A stretch of 64,000 bases of DNA from Liolophura sinensis. Its lineage: Eukaryota; Mollusca; Polyplacophora; Chitonida; Chitonidae. Positions 1 through 12,576 of this stretch are shown one piece after another. Below the pieces are notes generated by a model. That model did no database searches. It had not been told where the DNA came from and saw only the letters and a program-made list of their open reading frames with translations. The stretch's first letter is position 1; every line of letters begins with the position of its first letter. The position numbers and the translations under genes are program-made. Where the stretch lies: the NCBI RefSeq assembly GCF_032854445.1, contig NC_088300.1:12371191-12435190 (forward strand), written 5' to 3'.

Positions 1-1923
1 ACATCCATATCATGGGGTTTTTCCCATGACTACCAGACAAGATCAGATCGAAGCCTGCATGTAATCTTTGTAAGACGAAACATTCCTGGGTAAAACAGAG
101 ATCAAATAAATGAATGAATAAATCAAATGCTGCATTGATTTAAGTGTCATATTCAGAATGTAGTATCTGATGCCGTGTGCCAGTCCACATTTTATCTTAC
201 AGAAATTCTTGATTGAAGACATTTTAGATGACCAATATGATTGCTGTTTATTGCATTTATTTAATAAAAGGTAAAAGCCAAAGCCACTGACATTAAACCT
301 GACATATTACATTCAATTCAGGATAATCTGACAGAGCAATTATTAACATAAAGAAACTAATTGTCTGTTCAAAAACAACTTTACAGACTGAAATTAGAGC
401 CAATCGAAGAGCGCGTGTTGATATGCATGCTGACTTTTCTTCCACAATTATTTTCTTTAATTCACTTTATCAGTTACATAATGTGCTAAAACCAATGGCT
501 AATGTAATTGTACAAACACTGAATGCTGCAAACCCATTTTCAAGAATACGTTTTTTAACACTTATACATTATAAGCATTTACTTAGGACTTAAAACATCT
601 ACTGTAGGTTTACCAAAAAAAAAAATCTAAACAGACATATTGGCATATCAAACAATATGTACTCCAGTGAATGACTAAACGTTCATCCTTTAGTATGTCC
701 AATAAAAGGTTGAATCGTAGTCAAGACTTGGAATCTTGTTCAGGAAAAAGACCAAGAAAGCTTGAGGTGGACTTAAAATGCTTGGCCACTAAAATCCATT
801 GCCCCAATTCAGATAGACATAGTGATCAACTAGAAAGATCAGCCAGTGCAGACAGTAAGAAGCACTCTCAGCATAAGTCTGGTCATTCATTAGGAGGGCA
901 GCAAATGGACTCCTCTACAATACACTCAACAATCATGGGCTTTCCAAAATACATATTTTACTCAGCATTTGTACACTTTCCATAACAGGTTAGATTGTTT
1001 GAAATAATGCTTGATAATTGACGCATTTACTGAAGTGCGACTGCCTGCAATTCAGTTTTGAGTAATTTATCAGTTTCCAGCCATTTCCTGAGCTGATCAG
1101 CGCCAATGTGGCTTAGAGCCATTATATTGTGCTACTTTAGTTGGCTCGGTCTTGAAGCAACTGTCAACATGTACATAACAGTAAATTAGCCAGTGACAGC
1201 CAGACCTGAAAGCTGCTTCTCGAATTGTAGTCCTTGCAAAGAAATTGCTTCTGGTACCTTGTCACCAACGACAGGTCTTGTGAAGTGAACACCTGCTATC
1301 CCGTATCTCACACAAACTTTCATCGTCCACCTTGTAACCCAAACAGCAAACCATGGATCATGAAAATAAGGCAAGGTTGGTGGACTTCAAAATCTTAGCA
1401 ACACTTAAAGTAATCTTGATTACAAACGACATGTTTTCATTTCACTTTCTTCTCCTGCAGCTCTTTTAGAAAAGTGAAGAATATGACAACTTAAAGCTCA
1501 GCTATATTTTAGTCATTCCAAACACAATGTTAGGTATCACAGCAATTTGAGTTAACATCAACACAGAGAATAAACAAGACATATAAATATTTCTTTTTAC
1601 CAACGATATATCAGAAAGCATATAAGTAAATGCAGCAAATAATGGATGGGAAAATTAACTGTCTCTATGACTCAGAACTCCATTTATCATGAAATATGCC
1701 ACTTTACTATAAAAATATGTTGTAACCATGTCAGAGATTGTCAATATCCAACAGAACATAACAACAGCCTGCCAAAAATAAATTACTGTACTGGACTATT
1801 TCACTATTTTTCCTGTCATGCTATCTGGCTGAAAAAAGTGTCAAGCTTTATAAGGCTAATTTATCAAGAAAGAATAGTTTTAATAAATGATGAAATTTTC
1901 TTATTTATGTAACTCTTCTGCAA
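1..1923. other. Unassigned AT-rich DNA
   Basis: Apart from the possible exon at 671-985 nothing is identified. A minus-strand frame at 1374-1186 has balanced composition (GVHFTRPVVGDKVPEAISL) but no known family. A 3' tail of the type AAATAAATGAATGAATAAAT at about 103-125 may end a lost retroposon. The word CCTGCATGTA nearby (about 54) recurs at about 3341. Confidence 0.5.
671..985 (+). CDS. Possible exon or small ORF, Lys/Ser/Arg-rich, unknown
   Basis: A 104-codon frame opens with ATG at 671 directly after an in-frame TGA at 668. Residues 1-80 are rich in Lys, Arg, Ser and His (for example GKRPRKLEVD and SADSKKHSQHKSGHS), a composition typical of disordered nuclear proteins and unlike translated AT-rich noncoding DNA. 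The last 20 residues turn hydrophobic and may be intron read-through. A possible acceptor (CTCCAG, 662-667) lies just before the ATG. No domain is recognised and no partner exon is identified, so this could be chance. Confidence 0.25.
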   Translation: MTKRSSFSMSNKRLNRSQDLESCSGKRPRKLEVDLKCLATKIHCPNSDRHSDQLERSASADSKKHSQHKSGHSLGGQQMDSSTIHSTIMGFPKYIFYSAFVHFP

Positions 1924-2584
1924 ACATTACAAAAACACGCTATTCGAATTGTGACTATGTCTAGGTCCCTAGAACACACAAATCCACTTTTTGTACTCTT
2001 GAAATTCTGCCCATATCTGAATTGAACATTTTCTCTACTAATATGATAATGCATAAATTTTTTTATCACCCTCGAAGTATTACCACCTAGTTTTAATAAT
2101 TACATTATTAAAAACATTGACGTACGTCACTATGGCACAACACCTCGGCTATTAGATCTGTATAGAACCCCCTTTAAAAGCAATCTGTCCTATCGTTCAC
2201 TTAAAGTAGCTGGCCCTCTGGAATGGAACAAACTCCCATCATACTTTTGCAATATTCAGTCAATTTCCTTATTCAAATCTAAACTGAAATCGTATATGCT
2301 GCAGCACTTATTCTCCGTTTAGTCTAACACACAATAATATACTTGAGAGTCGTTACTATAAGCACATGTGTATTTACTTATTTATTTTGTTCACAGGAAC
2401 AGATAATTACGATGTTTATAATCTCCCCACTTCACATGCCTGTATTATATACAAATTGTATGTTAATGGGATAGAGCAAGCTCCATGGAGCTTTATTCCG
2501 GCCAGTATGTTTCTGTATGTTTATACGAATCTCATGTTTTGTGTATTATATTGGTTAATAAACAAACAAACAATAAAATAAACA
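1924..2584 (+). mobile_element. LINE (non-LTR retrotransposon) 3' end, degraded
   Basis: This is the C-terminal end of a reverse-transcriptase ORF and its 3' tail. From 1924 the frame reads IRIVTMSRSLEHTNPLF, matching the thumb-proximal pattern of Jockey/CR1-type elements. The frame then breaks near 2020 and resumes to the stop at 2320-2322. The resumed part shows TPRLL, GPLEWNKLP and SLFKSKLKSYML, the usual WN-x-LP and F-K-x-x-LK-x-Y end signature of these proteins. Beyond the stop is about 260 bp of 3' UTR with a perfect 16-bp palindrome (2478-2493), ending in an AAACA/ATAAA-rich simple tail. The 5' limit is not clear; the copy is truncated and frameshifted, so it is dead. The exact clade cannot be settled from the C-terminus alone. 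Confidence 0.75.
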
Positions 2585-4251
2585 ATGTTTCTAACTGCTT
2601 CACTCAGTGGTAAATACTACTTTGACCATGATATACGTTAAGATTTCTAGCAATGTTAAAGTTATTACAGCAAAAAAAGTAGTGTTTCAAGGTTCTTCCA
2701 TCAAACACCTTTACTGTAAACTACTCAAATTTTACACTGGTCATAACCGAGTCTAATTCCACTTACCTGGGGCTATAGGGTCTGCATATTCATTGTTCGG
2801 AGGATAATTGCCACACTGGTTATACGTGCACATCTTGGACTAACACGGTATACAGTGTGGTTACGTAGATTTAATTCATTTGCCTAAAACACACCTTACA
2901 ACATTCCATCATCACTGAGTATTGTTGAAGACTTCTCTTTGCGGAATTTTGTCCTAATTTCTTAGTTGTGCTGTGTATTTCAAATCAGTCTAATTACTGA
3001 CTTGTACCATCCATTTTGTATGGCAGCTGGTACAGGATGTATGTTTGTTTTGATGCCTACATTCAGTTTATAGATTAGCATTTCTAATGAACATTTTGTC
3101 AGGCCACACTAAACTGCATTCTCTAGCTGGCATAAGATAGGAGTGAGGCAGGTAGTTCACATGGATAGCAACATACAATAGGCCAAAGTGAGTAAAGGTC
3201 AAGAAAATACTGTATGACTCCATGTCAACACCTTGATAAGCCTCTCATACTATGCATATAAGCAGAAAATGAATATACTGACCATGCTATCATCAATAAA
3301 CAGGATTCCAACTCTTTTCTGAATTGAAAAATCAAGACCTGCATGTAGACCTTGATTATTTCATGACTCGGGTAGTCATGCTGATCATTTGATTGACCTA
3401 GGTCTGTTGTTCAAGAAGGTGCATTATGATTAAATAAATCAATCATACCAATTACCATGAAATTAATTTTGGATATAGTCACAATTTTCATTTAAGTGTA
3501 TCTGTACAACTTGTACACGAAAGCTCAGTTGACAGGTCACCCACTGTTTTGTAAGGCCAGTTTCTATGTGAGTTGGCAGCTTAGAGAAAAGGTGTGACTG
3601 TCAGACAATCCAATATGGCCGGCAGCAGCCATAATTGTTTACAAAGATTCACAACAATCATTTCATCTACTCTGCCAGTATAGCTTTGATCCCTTGAAAA
3701 CTGTTAAAGACATCTTTATACTGGTATAGACTTTTGGACATGAAATGTGTAAAACGTCTCAAATAATCATGATAATAAAATAAAATAATAACAGAGAAAA
3801 TATGGAATATGCAGAGAAGAAAAGAAATTCAGAAGATTGAATATTATTCATAATATCAGAAAATCCAGGGTATAGTCCAAAGGTTGCCTTTTCAGCCAGT
3901 CAAATGACTGGCTAATTTCAGAATTGATGTCAAATCAAAATGTACTGCACACATCCAATCCAGAAGATGCTACACATTACTTAGATCCAACTAGAGGATC
4001 CAGGGCTAATCAATATGCAATCTCTGTGAGTATCTGGAGCAATTTGCCAGCTAAGCTCCTCATGAACACAAGCATTATTTCTGAAAGTTTCGATCCAACA
4101 TCCCAATTCGGTCACAACAGGCACACAGAAAAGAAAAGAACTACTCCACATGTGCATCAAGCCACAGAATGCAGAGAAATAGATCATTAAGGACAAAATT
4201 CTTATTTCCATGAAGTAATTTCAAAAAATAAATTCAACTATCAGTTTCTTT
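2585..4251. other. Unassigned AT-rich DNA
   Basis: No gene seen. A frame at 3924-4190 contains WSNLPAKLL, faintly like a LINE C-terminus, but the surrounding signature is missing. Confidence 0.5.
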
Positions 4252-4490
4252 TTATACATTTATTAGACTGCTCTCCAATACCTTACACAAGAATATTCTA
4301 CGGTGAGGTTTACTGATGGAGGAAAACTCAGAGTAAACCACTGCCCGTTTAAACATTGTCAGGTACCTCCAAATCTCTTCATGTAACGTTTCAGCCAAGG
4401 CAACAAAAACTGGATTTGAACCCACTGCCATGGGCCTAGTAGTGCCAGCGAGTTGGCCCTTATACCATCTTAATGTGCGAGGGCCTCTGA
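4252..4490 (-). mobile_element. tRNA-derived SINE, family 2
   Basis: Minus-strand copy of a different SINE. The visible blocks are CACAAGAATATTCTACGGTG, AGGTTTACTGATGGAGGAAA, TCAGGTACCTCC, TTTCAGCCAAGGCAACAA and ACTGGATTTGAACCCACTGC, which is a B box in reverse (GGGTTCAAATCC). The head ends near GCGAGGGCC at 4490. The GGTTTACTGATGGAGGAAAA block separates it from family 1. I recall similar repeats in bivalves; the family name is not verified. Confidence 0.7.
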
Positions 4491-5714
4491 AATCTAACTA
4501 ATTGGATATGCAAGCTCTGGAAGCTGACATTTTCTCCTTCAAAATGCAACAATGTAATGTCTGTCAAGCTGCAGTGCAGAAGCTGCCTTTTGCACTTTCT
4601 ACGAAAAGTAATGCGTGGTAATATAATGGCTGTAAATGTAAAAGATGCCAGTTTTTCTCCACTACAGTATTTTCTCTCTTTCTTTTTTTTTTTTTAACTT
4701 GTGGCCTTCCAGATCCTCTGAAGGATATGAGGGCATGGCAGTTAACTAACGTTAAGGAAATTAGAAGAAGTGTCTAATGCGGCAGTGTAGAGACAAAAAA
4801 CACCCATGAAGCTGTAATAAAAAAAGTTATGTAATTCGGGTATTTGATGGCAGCCTTCAGCTCATTTAAGTGCAATCTGTCTGGTTGTGTGGGAGGAAGT
4901 TTTCAAGTTAGACTGTAGGCCTTTTTCGCCTGCTACATCTAGGGGCAATGTCTCTGCGGTAAAATACAGTTATCACCTTCACCCCCTTCATACCACTGAT
5001 TTAACAAACTAAGCACTTCATTCAGAATCATTACAGACTGTGCTCGTTACTAAGGTTAGGAGTTCAAGTCTCCTTCAAGGCAGTTCCAAATTAATAGGTG
5101 TCCACGCTAGTTCCTAACGGAACACCTTTTGAAATCGTTCTTAGTCAACTCGTAAAATTGCAATATCTCGAAAACTATAAAAGGCAGAAAAACCAAACTT
5201 TCGAGTCTTAATAAGGAACACATGAAGCAACTTTTGCCATTTCATGATATTTTACCAGTAACATGATTTAGCAGCATTTTGAATTTTATTGACACTCTAA
5301 AAAAATCTTCATTTCAAAACGGCTAAACCTATTGAGATGAACTTTCTGCGACCAGTTTTTAGGTGGATTGCCCTTCCCACATTGTAAAAAAACTTTTAGT
5401 TTGATATGAAAAATAGGCCCAAACTGACCAATGAAATTGGCTCAAAAGTAGGTCAATTTTTAAAACTGCTTAAAATCATAAGAAAAAAAACATTACCTGG
5501 TGCCACTGGACATCACGATTATAAATCTGCAAGAATTATTTTTGTACTTTGTGTTGTTTTCATGTTATGACTAAAAAACCACCAAAAATTTGACAAAACT
5601 GTCCTATGTAAATAACAATGGGAACGGCATCAGCTCTGCAACAATGTATTCTTTCTGTCTTCTGCCCTAAGGTATCAGCAGAAGATCAAAGTCACTTAAT
5701 CTCTATTCTAGTCT

Positions 5715-5775
5715 TAAATAATTGGCCAATTGTAAGTGATGTTTGACAGTGTAGGGTTCAAATCCGGTACATTCT
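5715..5775 (+). mobile_element. Possible tRNA-derived SINE head
   Basis: ATTGGCCAATTGTAAGTG resembles an A box and AGGGTTCAAATCCGGT (about 5754-5769) is a strong B box on the plus strand. Spacing between them is tRNA-like. The body downstream is not recognised and no second copy is seen in the window. Confidence 0.35.
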
Positions 5776-7209
5776 TTTACATTTTTTTCATGTTTTTTAC
5801 CACGATCATGAACTTCATAGACATCAGGCTACGAGAAGTGGTAAAAGTCCAGTCGCGTGGACCCTGACAACAAGTTGGATAACAGCTTTAATTTTACTGT
5901 TTTATCCGGTGGAAACAGGCACACCATACTTTGTTCTTCACTAAATTTGTCAACATATAGAATTTAACACATACATGCATACAACTGAATAATCCATGCA
6001 GTTCCTATTTTGAATTTGAAATAATACACCTATTCAAAAAATGGCCAAATATGAATTTCACTGAATTTTCTGTGCCGAGGATCAATAAAGTGACTAAACT
6101 ACCAATTTATAAGTCTATGTCATATCTCAACGTTCATGAGACACTGTGACGACAGGACAGTTCGAATACAACATCATAAATGTCACACCGTAACTTACTT
6201 CCATGCAGCCAAAGTCTATATTCCATATGCTAGGAGCCAGATCCGAAAAGTCTTCAGAAAACAATAAGATTTCATGTGACGTACCGGATGTGATGTATGG
6301 GATGAAAATCAAAACATGTATTTCCAGTCAATTATTCAATCTGGTTGAAAGTATTAACCATCACGTTCTGATACAAATTTTCACATTCTGCTTCAAGGTC
6401 AAATTATACATCCATTAATACTGAAAAAACTGCTTTGAACATTTTTTCCAAATTAATTTGGATAAATCTAAAAAAATCACCCTGAAGGCACCAATATATT
6501 TCAAAAAACATCAGGTAAATTTTATCAAGATATTCAAAATAAAGTAAAATTAGTCTTGCAAAAAAGTTGTAGGCTTTGATCAGTAAATCTTGATCCCGTG
6601 AAACACAGCTGTTTGAGCCGGTGAATGGGACAAACCCTATCCCTAAATTGCAGCCTAACAGCTCAGAGCCAACAGCAATCCTCTTCACTTTTACTTCCTT
6701 GTAGTTCTTTTGATTGTCACCTGATATTGCATTGGAACTTGTATGTGCCAGTTGGATTACACTAAACCCACTTGAGCAGCTCTTCAAATAATAGGAATCT
6801 TACTAAAGTGATCTCTGAGTATGCACTTATCCCAAATCCCCTGGTGTCGGTAATGAATTGAATTAATAAAATCCAACGTTCATTTGAATTCTTCTCACCA
6901 ATTCACCATTTCAGTCTTCCAAACTCAAAATTAAATACAACATCACTGACAACTCTAGAAACAAAAACTTGGGTTTGTACTTCAGATTTTTCAGGGTTTG
7001 ATATCATCTTGTCAAAAAACCTAAAAGGCTAATCTTTAGCAACCAAAATCTGATTTGTAACAAAATTTTGTGCATGCCAGAATTAATCTGCAGTGTTCAA
7101 ATGTGTATGAAGTGTAACCTTCCACCTGACCAAGAAATTTGAGATGAGCTTTAGTGCTTTATACCATCAAGGGATCTAAGTTTACTTCTGACAAATACCA
7201 GCTTCATGA

Positions 7210-7510
7210 GCATGCAGAACTGTCAATAACAGCCAGCTGGATATGACTTCAAAATCTAGAAATCTTAATATACTTGGAAATGGAGACGAGACCATTTCTA
7301 TTAATATAGACACAACAGAAAGAAAACTGACACCAAATTTCTTTTGTGTGGAAAGGAATGAAATCTGTGAGGTGGTAAATCTAGTTAAGGAAATGACAGC
7401 TGTCACCAAGAAATCAATAAGACCTTGTTATGCTTCTGTAGAGGGTGATGTCTTCATATCCCCCTGAGTGTGATGAAAATGTCTACAGAGTAAGCCATGG
7501 ACTAAGAGGT
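7210..7510 (+). pseudogene. Coding-like stretch with a frame change, unknown
   Basis: An open frame from 7210 to the TGA at 7465 encodes a balanced-composition peptide (for example ILGNGDETISIN and CVERNEICEVVNLVKEMTAV). Near 7450 a change of frame would continue as YPPECDENVYRVSHGLR up to a good splice-donor-like AG/GTAAGC at about 7508-7514. The two pieces together look like a damaged exon, perhaps an old gene or transposon fragment. I recognise no family, and the reading is speculative. Confidence 0.2.
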
Positions 7511-8934
7511 AAGCAAGTCCTGCACACACCTATACATTTTATACAAAGTACAAAACAAAAATACATAACAACAAGAAAAGAAAAGAAAGTCTGAAGCCAA
7601 CAAAGCTAAAAATACACCAATAACCAGGGATGAATGTTGGGAGTGAAACTGGCAAAGTATTCCCTGGAGGGCAAGTAGCAGACTATTCAAGTTTGAATGG
7701 AAACTCAATAATTGTGTGCTAATGGGGAAAACTGACAAGTCATGCCTAGTATGAGTTGATTTGCGGTTCTGTTCAGTTTTATATCTACCCCGTGAGGCTA
7801 CTTTCTTTCTGTGCCACTAGGAGAAAGGCTAGAATTGGACCACACCAAGGTGGTCTTTTTCTGACAACAGAGCTCGACTTATCTGTTCTAAGACATTTGG
7901 AGTCAAGATGACATCCCAGGATATCCTTGTGTCACATGTATTCAGTTAATCTTTACCGATGAGCCAGAAATCATAAAGAAGCTAATTTCAAAATGAAAAA
8001 GAAATGAACTTCTAAAGAAATAAAAAGTCAAATATTTCACCAGCCTTGAACAGATGAACTGCAAAGAGTCATTTTTCCTTTTTAACACAAAATTTTTCTT
8101 TATACAAGATAATAGAAGAGCAAAGAAGAAAAATTAGGTGCTTATCCTGGTAAAATTGATCTTCTGCTTCCTGAAAGCATAATATGTTCCCTCATCATCA
8201 GCTCTCCAAGGACAAAAATTGGAAATTTATTATTAATGTAATTATTCACAACCGTTCATGAGGAGCAATAAAGTATGCATCTGTAATAAAAACAGCTGGC
8301 AGTCTTGCAGTCTCATGGTCCTGTCTTCTGCTATCCTGGAACAATATACAGATATGTATATTCGTATCTATCAATGAAGAATAAGATAAACATTATAATA
8401 CATCTGAAGGAAATGCTGGGTACTTCAATTTATAACTTCATTATCACGGTAATTCCCAATCCAAATTCTGACTGGAAAAGCTTGAAGTAACAGCCAGATA
8501 GTACCAGCTTTATGTCTGACCAAGTCTGATGGGTTTATACCCCATATTAATTGCTCATTTCAGCCCACACAAAACGGTTGTTACACAGACTTTTAGTAGA
8601 AAAAACAAATCAGGCATTTCTGGTTTACCATCTAACAAAGATTTTGAATATTTAGTCAGTGAGTAAACAGACAGTTTGAACGTCTGTATTTTATCAAAAC
8701 ACGTTAACCACAGATATCTGGGATGTACAAAACCTAGCTTAGACCACTGAAGGCGTTATATAGTCCGAGAGGGAAAAAGTATTTTTTTTCTACATGTACG
8801 TCTGTCAGCTTTACCAAACCAATACACACTAATCTATTCAAATTTAATAGAAAATACTGCACGTGTCAGACATTAATATTTGGTATTCACAATACAACAC
8901 AGTTGTCTTTTAGGCTCAGCTGAGTCATGTTTTG

Positions 8935-10145
8935 CACAAAGCTAATCCACAGCAGTCTTCACTCCTCACACAAGATATAAATTAAGCCACAGTAGACTTA
9001 CACAAAGCTAATCCACAGCAGTCTTCACTCCTCACACAAGATATAAATTAAGCCACAGCAGACTTACACAAAGCTAATCCACAGAAGTCTTCACTCCTCA
9101 CACAAGATATAAATTAAGCCACAGTAGACTTACACAAAGCTAATCCACAGCAGTCTTCACTCCTCACACAAGATATAAATTAAGCCACAGTAGACTTACA
9201 CAAAGCTAATCCACAGCAGTCTTCACTCCTCACACAAGATATAAATTAAGCCACAGCAGACTTACACAAAGCTAATCCACAGCAGTCTTCACTCCTCACA
9301 CAAGATATAAATTAAGCCACAGTAGACTTACACAAAGCTAATCCACAGCAGTCTTCACTCCTAACACAAGATATAAATTAAGCCACAGTAGACTTACACA
9401 AAGCTAATCCACAGCAGTCTTCACTCCTCACACAAGATATAAATTAAGCCACAGTAGACTTACACAAAGCTAATCCACAGCAGTCTTCACTCCTCACACA
9501 AGATATAAATTAAGCCACAGTAGACTTACACAAAGTTAATCCACAGCAGTCTTCACTCCTCACACAAGATATAAATTAAGCCACAGTAGACTTACACAAA
9601 GCTAATCCACATCAGTCTTCACTCCTCACACAAGATATAAATTAAGCCACAGTAGACTTACACAAAGCTAATCCACAGCAGTCTTCACTCCTCACACAAG
9701 ATATAAATTAAGCCACAGTAGACTTACACAAAGTTAATCCACATCAGTCTTCACTCCTCACACAAGATATAAATTAAGCCACAGTAGACTTACACAAAGC
9801 TAATCCACAGCAGTCTTCACTCCTCACACAAGATATAAATTAAGCCAAAGTAGACTTACACAAAGCTAATCCACAGCAGTCTTCACTCCTCACGCAAGAT
9901 ATAAATTAAGCCACAGTAGACTTACACAAAGATAATCCACAGCAGTCTTCACTCCTCACACAAGATATAAATTAAGCCACAGTAGACTTACACAAAGATA
10001 ATCCACAGCAGTCTTCACTCCTCACACAAGATATAAATTAAGCCACAGTAGACTTACACAAAGATAATCCACAGCAGTCTTCACTCCTCACACAAGATAT
10101 AAATTAAGCCACAGTAGACTTACACAAAGATAATCCACAGCAGTC
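8935..10145. repeat. 66-bp minisatellite, 18 copies plus a 23-bp partial
   Basis: Units begin CACAAAGCTAATCCACAGCA every 66 bp (8935, 9001, 9067 and so on to 10057), and a partial unit ends at 10145. Each unit has two related halves: TAATCCACAGCAGTCTTCAC and TAAGCCACAGTAGACTTACA, so it likely arose by doubling of a 33-bp ancestor. Variants are few and clustered: CAGCAGA in units 2 and 5, ACATCAG in units 11 and 13, GTTAATCC in units 10 and 13, GATAATCC in units 16-18 and the partial unit. This points to recent amplification with local spreading of variants. Confidence 0.95.
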
Positions 10146-12567
10146 AAGGATATGTTCACATACATATGTATATGAAGCAATGTAAAATGATTTCAATCTG
10201 ATGAACTTTTAATCTTTCATATATACACAACAGAGCATTTAGCGTTTCCAAATGTGTAACTTTAATTCAAAAGGCTTTTCAAGGCCTAAATTTAAAAAAA
10301 AAAAAGGTTTTCCAGGACTGTCATCATCTGGAAAAGATATTTTCAAATTCCAAGCTTTTCAAGACAATTTCAAGCAACGTCACATTACTTAGTTATTACT
10401 GCAACAACTAGTGTGTCAAGAGTATTCCATCAAACTTAAAGCGAAACTGTTTCTGTAGTTTTACAATGAGTATAATTCTCTTGTAAGTAAATATGGACGG
10501 AGAGTGTTGTAGGTCATTTTGGAAACTGGACTTCGACGCATACATTTCAAGATTTTGACGGCCCTGTATGAACCCTGAAAATAAGTAAATGTGATGAAAT
10601 ATTGAAAGGCAAGCAAAAAAAACTTCTCAATGATCCCTCGTTCACTGAGCCACATGCTGAACGGGTGTTCTATCTTGATTCACTTCATTCATGTCGTTGT
10701 TGTCCTACAAATCATAGGTGATTTATACATTTCTTTATTTTGATCTTTGGGGTTGATGCTGATACAGGCTGTCATAGTGCTTCACCCTGTTTTAAAGAAG
10801 CTGTGTAAAGATTAAGTTGTGCAGAAAGCTGTTAGCATAACCATGGCGGTAGAATAGAAGAAGGCACAACTATGAGGTTTCAAAGTGTTCGTTGTACATT
10901 ACTAACACTGCGGGTGTGCTTTCTGTTGTGGCAAGAGATTAGAGCTGTCTGGCTAGGTCAGGCCTACGCGTAAGCGCTCTTGCGAGGCTGTCAGAGATGA
11001 ACAGTCAGGCCATGTGTTTTGACGTTCACAAATTTTGTAATTTAAATCAATGTACTCATCTGTTTTGAAGACCTTTTTCCAATTATGGACGAACAGAATC
11101 ACAAAATGAAACTAATAGTGACTATAGATGGCGGAACGACTTTAAAGAGCACAGTATTAAACATACATGAATTCTATTAGAAGACTAAGTATACTGATTT
11201 TTTCACACCATGGAAACAAGTGAATTAAAAGGCTGCACATTAAACCTTAAACAAACCGAAACACCAAACCCGAAGTTATTTTCCTTAAGCAAAAGTGTTT
11301 TGCTTAAGCAACATAATACTTTACTTATGAAGAGTTTGACTTAAGTTTGGTCAAGAAACACTTCATCCTGGACTAAGGCAAAAAAACTCTGATTTAAGAA
11401 ATTTACTGAAAACGGGCCCTGACCTTTTAACTTTCCAAGCAGAAATAAATGTATACATCACAGAAGAGAAGAATACTAAAAAAATTACAAAGCCATCTCC
11501 AAATGACAAAATCCTTTTTACAGAATCCTGTCAGAACATGTATCATCAGTTTATGAAAGAACAGGACAAAAAACGCTGGTATTTTGGCTATAAACTGAAT
11601 TCAAAGAATCACTTTGCATACGAAATAAGACACACTTATGGCTGGAATACTCCTTGAGAAATTCTTTAAGAGGAAACAAGAGCAACAAGAGGAAATCTGT
11701 GCAGTCATGAAGCCAGGAGAATATAAGGTTATCACCTTTCACAGAGATTTACATCACAAGTCCATTATACTTGTCACAATAGCGGTATCCAGGGACAGAG
11801 TTCTGGCGAAAAAATCACATTTTGCATGCATTTTGTCAAGTCAGCTTGGCATTTCACAACACAAATTTCATTTTACAAAGTTTGTGACACCAGAATGACA
11901 GAAATTTTCAATGTTTACATGGCCATCTTAAATGAACATCAAGAAGACATAAAGACATGGAGATATAAGCTGTCTGCCTACAAATTAGCATCCTATTAAC
12001 ACACTTGAAACGTAAATAAAACTTACATATATGTAACAACTCTGACTTCAAACGACTAAACTATACTCAAGAGATCCACCAGTGAATACTGTCAAGTTCT
12101 GTGTTTGAGATTAATATGCATCAAATAATGTAAACAATAAAGAATCAACACTTATCATTCATCTAAATTAGAAAACCCCACGTGTATAATTCAAAACAAC
12201 CCCCCTGATGATTACAAGCAAATAAACCCCAAGTTATAGCACTTTTTCAACAACTTCACAATAACTTTACATGAACATATCCATTATGAATGCCATCAAT
12301 AATGATGATTTATTTGTGAAATTATGAAGGTATATTATACAGATTTATAAATTTCTGACAAATTCAAAGAAATTTATAAATAAATGTATACTGGGTTTGG
12401 TCCAATGCTCTCCTTTTGATCCTACATGTTTGTACATTATTCCAAACAGCCAAGTCACTGTTACTCAAACATTTCTTTACACAAGTAAAAGTTACTCAAT
12501 TCGATTTGATTCCCAAAAGTAATAACTACATTATATTTATTTATCCGATTTTTACGTGATGGGGGTC
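10146..12567. other. Unassigned AT-rich DNA
   Basis: Contains the partial MITE at 11284-11427. The frames at 11551-11742 (minus) and 11638-11898 (plus) overlap each other and have no recognisable content. Confidence 0.5.
11284..11427. mobile_element. Partial MITE related to the 30108 element
   Basis: Contains TTTGACTTAAG and TCTGATTTAAGAAATTTACT followed by GAAAACGGGCCC, corresponding to the terminal part of the 30108 element. At the left sits a perfect 25-bp palindrome, CTTAAGCAAAA-gtg-TTTTGCTTAAG (11284-11308). The left terminus with GGGCC was not found, so the copy is partial or rearranged. Confidence 0.4.
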
Positions 12568-12576
12568 AATTTTATA

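Larger units (their letters stand above)
4491..8934. other. Unassigned DNA with pyrimidine and A-rich tracts
   Basis: Holds the possible SINE head at 5715 and the coding-like stretch at 7210-7510. A second B-box-like word (GGAGTTCAAGTCTCC, about 5060) is isolated. The stretch 5100-5500, rich in AAAACT and AAAATC words, is unassigned. Nothing else is identified. Confidence 0.5.

Noticed and set aside
1-130. Possible SINE shared with 3300-3445 (CCTGCATGTA plus AAATAAAT tails)
   Set aside because: The common part is too short and the tails are simple sequence; no head or B box was found.
3924-4190. Possible LINE C-terminus (WSNLPAKLL)
   Set aside because: Only the WxNLP-like word matches; the basic, Phe-containing end seen in the true LINE piece at 2220-2322 is missing.
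8935-10145. CRISPR-like array
   Set aside because: Whole 66-bp units are repeated with no unique spacers, and the genome is eukaryotic; this is a minisatellite.
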